Made by a program: the position numbers and the translations under genes. From NCBI GenBank assembly GCA_024277605.1, contig JAJRUU010000216.1, positions 1 to 6,271 on the forward strand: DNA of 6,271 nucleotides, given 5' to 3'. The notes beneath the pieces are model-generated. The model was given only the letters and a program-made list of their open reading frames with translations, made no database searches and was not told where the DNA came from. The stretch is from a bacterium (lineage in GTDB: Bacteria > SZUA-182 > SZUA-191 > JAJRXT01). How positions within the stretch are numbered: the first letter of the stretch is position 1; each line of letters starts with the position of its first letter. Shown piece by piece: positions 4,839-6,271 of the stretch.

Positions 4839-6271
4839 CTATTTTGCGCCCTTACCTGTGCTCGATCTTTGCTTTTCCTCTATAGCTGTAATCTTATCTC
4901 TTAACCAGGCTGCCTGTTCAAAGTCCAGCCTTTCCGCCGCCTGCATCATCTGTTGCTCTAATTCCTCCAGCGTAAGCGTTTCATATTCAGGCTTTGGCTC
5001 AAGCGTTAACGGCACGGTATAATAGTCGGCCCCACAGAGGCGTCCCAGCCCGCTATCAATTTCCTTTTTGATTGAGACCGGGGTGATGTGGTGTTTCAGG
5101 TTATATTCAGTTTGTATTTTACGCCGCCGCTGGGTCTCATGAATAGCGGCCTGCATAGATTTTGTGAGGGTATCGGCGTACATAATAACCTCTCCATCCA
5201 CATTGCGGGCTGCGCGGCCGCTGGTCTGTATCAGGGATCTGGCGGAACGCAAAAAGCCCTCTTTGTCGGCATCCAGAATGGCTACCAAGCTAACCTCAGG
5301 AATATCCAAACCCTCGCGCAGCAAATTCACCCCGATCAACACATCAAATTCGCCCAATCGAAGTTCCCGAATAATCTTCACCCGTTCCAGGGTAACGATT
5401 TCAGAATGCAGATAGCGCACATTCACACCCAGATTGTGGTAATACGTGGTAAGGTCTTCGGCCATGCGCTTGGTGAGCGTAGTTACCAATACCCGCTGCT
5501 TTCGCTCTATGCGATCCCTTATTTCATGTAGCAGATCGTCAACTTGAGTCTTGGCTGGTTTCACTTTGATTTGGGGATCGATCAAGCCGGTGGGCCGGAT
5601 GATTTGTTCCACCACGTTTCCGGGGCTAAGTCCGAGCTCATAGTCTGCGGGGGTGGCTGAAACGTAGACCGTCTGGTTTTTGCGAGCGCTGAATTCCTCA
5701 AAGGTAAGCGGACGGTTATCAAGCGCTGATGGCAGCCTGAAACCGTACTGCACCAACGATCCTTTGCGCGAGCGATCCCCATGGTACATCCCCCTGACTT
5801 GCGGGATGGTAACATGGCTTTCATCAATAATCAAAAGCGCATCCGCCGGCAGATAATCCATCAGCGTGGGGGGTGGTTCCCCCGGATTACGACCGCTCAA
5901 AGGCCGGGAATAGTTCTCAATCCCCTGGCAATAGCCGATCTCCTGCATCATCTCCAGATCGAACAAGGTGCGCTGCTCTAAACGCTGCGCCTCTACCAGT
6001 TTGTTTTCCCGCCTGAGCTGTAGCAAGTGCTGCTCAAGCTCATCCTGAATGCTGCTGAGCGCCCGCTTCAATTTATCTTTCGGGATAGCATAGTGGCTGC
6101 TGGGGCAAATAGTGATTTTCTCAAGCCGTTGCCTGACCTTACCCGTAAGCGGATCAATTGCGGAGATTTGTTCTAACTCATTACCAAATAGTTCCAGCCG
6201 CACCGCATAATCTTCATAACCCGGAAAAATCTCCAGCACATCCCCCCGCACCCTGAAAGTACCGGGCCTGA
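4839..6271 (-). CDS. uvrB: UvrABC system protein B, excision nuclease helicase-like subunit (5' end outside window)
   Basis: The 476 visible codons run from the window edge (RPGTFRVRGDVLEIFP) to a TAG at 4839, so about 190 N-terminal residues of a usual 660-700 are missing, including Walker A. UvrB receives damaged DNA from UvrA, verifies the lesion and recruits UvrC in nucleotide excision repair. Visible motifs in order are LLIIDESHVTIPQ (Walker B region), YGFRLPSALDNRPLTFEEF, VYVSATP, IIRPTGLIDP, VLVTTLTKRMAEDL, YLHSEI, GEFDVLIGVNLLREGLDIPE, LDADKEGFLRS and motif VI QTSGRAAR. The C-terminal UVR domain that contacts UvrC is complete (TLEELEQQMMQAAERLDFEQ onward). Small departures from the consensus as I recall it are Val for Asp in SEIVTLER and Ser for Ile in LIQTSGRAARN; neither hits a catalytic residue. 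The gene looks intact. Any promoter lies outside the window. Confidence 0.97.
   Translation of the reverse strand, partial: RPGTFRVRGDVLEIFPGYEDYAVRLELFGNELEQISAIDPLTGKVRQRLEKITICPSSHYAIPKDKLKRALSSIQDELEQHLLQLRRENKLVEAQRLEQRTLFDLEMMQEIGYCQGIENYSRPLSGRNPGEPPPTLMDYLPADALLIIDESHVTIPQVRGMYHGDRSRKGSLVQYGFRLPSALDNRPLTFEEFSARKNQTVYVSATPADYELGLSPGNVVEQIIRPTGLIDPQIKVKPAKTQVDDLLHEIRDRIERKQRVLVTTLTKRMAEDLTTYYHNLGVNVRYLHSEIVTLERVKIIRELRLGEFDVLIGVNLLREGLDIPEVSLVAILDADKEGFLRSARSLIQTSGRAARNVDGEVIMYADTLTKSMQAAIHETQRRRKIQTEYNLKHHITPVSIKKEIDSGLGRLCGADYYTVPLTLEPKPEYETLTLEELEQQMMQAAERLDFEQAAWLRDKITAIEEKQRSSTGKGAK

Noticed and set aside
5088..5531. Plus-strand 147-codon open frame opposite uvrB
   Set aside because: It is antisense to strongly conserved UvrB helicase motifs and has no credible protein features.

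Overview
The window reads as chromosomal DNA of a Gram-negative-type (diderm) bacterium. The main clue is kdsB, which makes the activated Kdo sugar of lipopolysaccharide. From memory of the families, the YacP-like NYN protein, the FlgT-like/FG-GAP protein and the dGTPase resemble versions from Desulfobacterota/Desulfuromonadia-type bacteria. A diderm Firmicute cannot be excluded without a search. Nothing indicates phage, plasmid, CRISPR, tRNA or rRNA.

Layout. Bases 2-1494 (minus strand) hold an exported protein with a FlgT-like N-terminal part and an FG-GAP/VCBS beta-propeller. It is currently split into two overlapping reading frames by what looks like a one-base loss in a six-base C tract (673-678; G tract on the coding strand). 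Bases 1495-1844 are a divergent intergenic region with promoter-like elements on both strands. Bases 1845-3673 (plus) are a dgt-kdsB pair joined by a TAATG stop/start overlap. The end of kdsB carries three tandem 15-base palindromic units and a larger nested inverted repeat, followed by a candidate terminator. Bases 3782-4817 (plus) hold two overlapping genes from different branches of the NYN (PIN-like) nuclease superfamily, one LabA/DUF88-like and one YacP-like. Bases 4839-6271 (minus) are the C-terminal two thirds of uvrB, converging on the NYN pair with a gap of only 21 bp.

The gene content is mostly housekeeping: dNTP hydrolysis (dgt), lipopolysaccharide precursor synthesis (kdsB), probable RNA processing (the NYN pair) and nucleotide excision repair (uvrB). 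I see no clear new multi-gene system. The most distinctive signal is the array of covarying palindromes translated as a pentapeptide-repeat tail on KdsB. Next are the frameshifted beta-propeller gene and the paired NYN genes.
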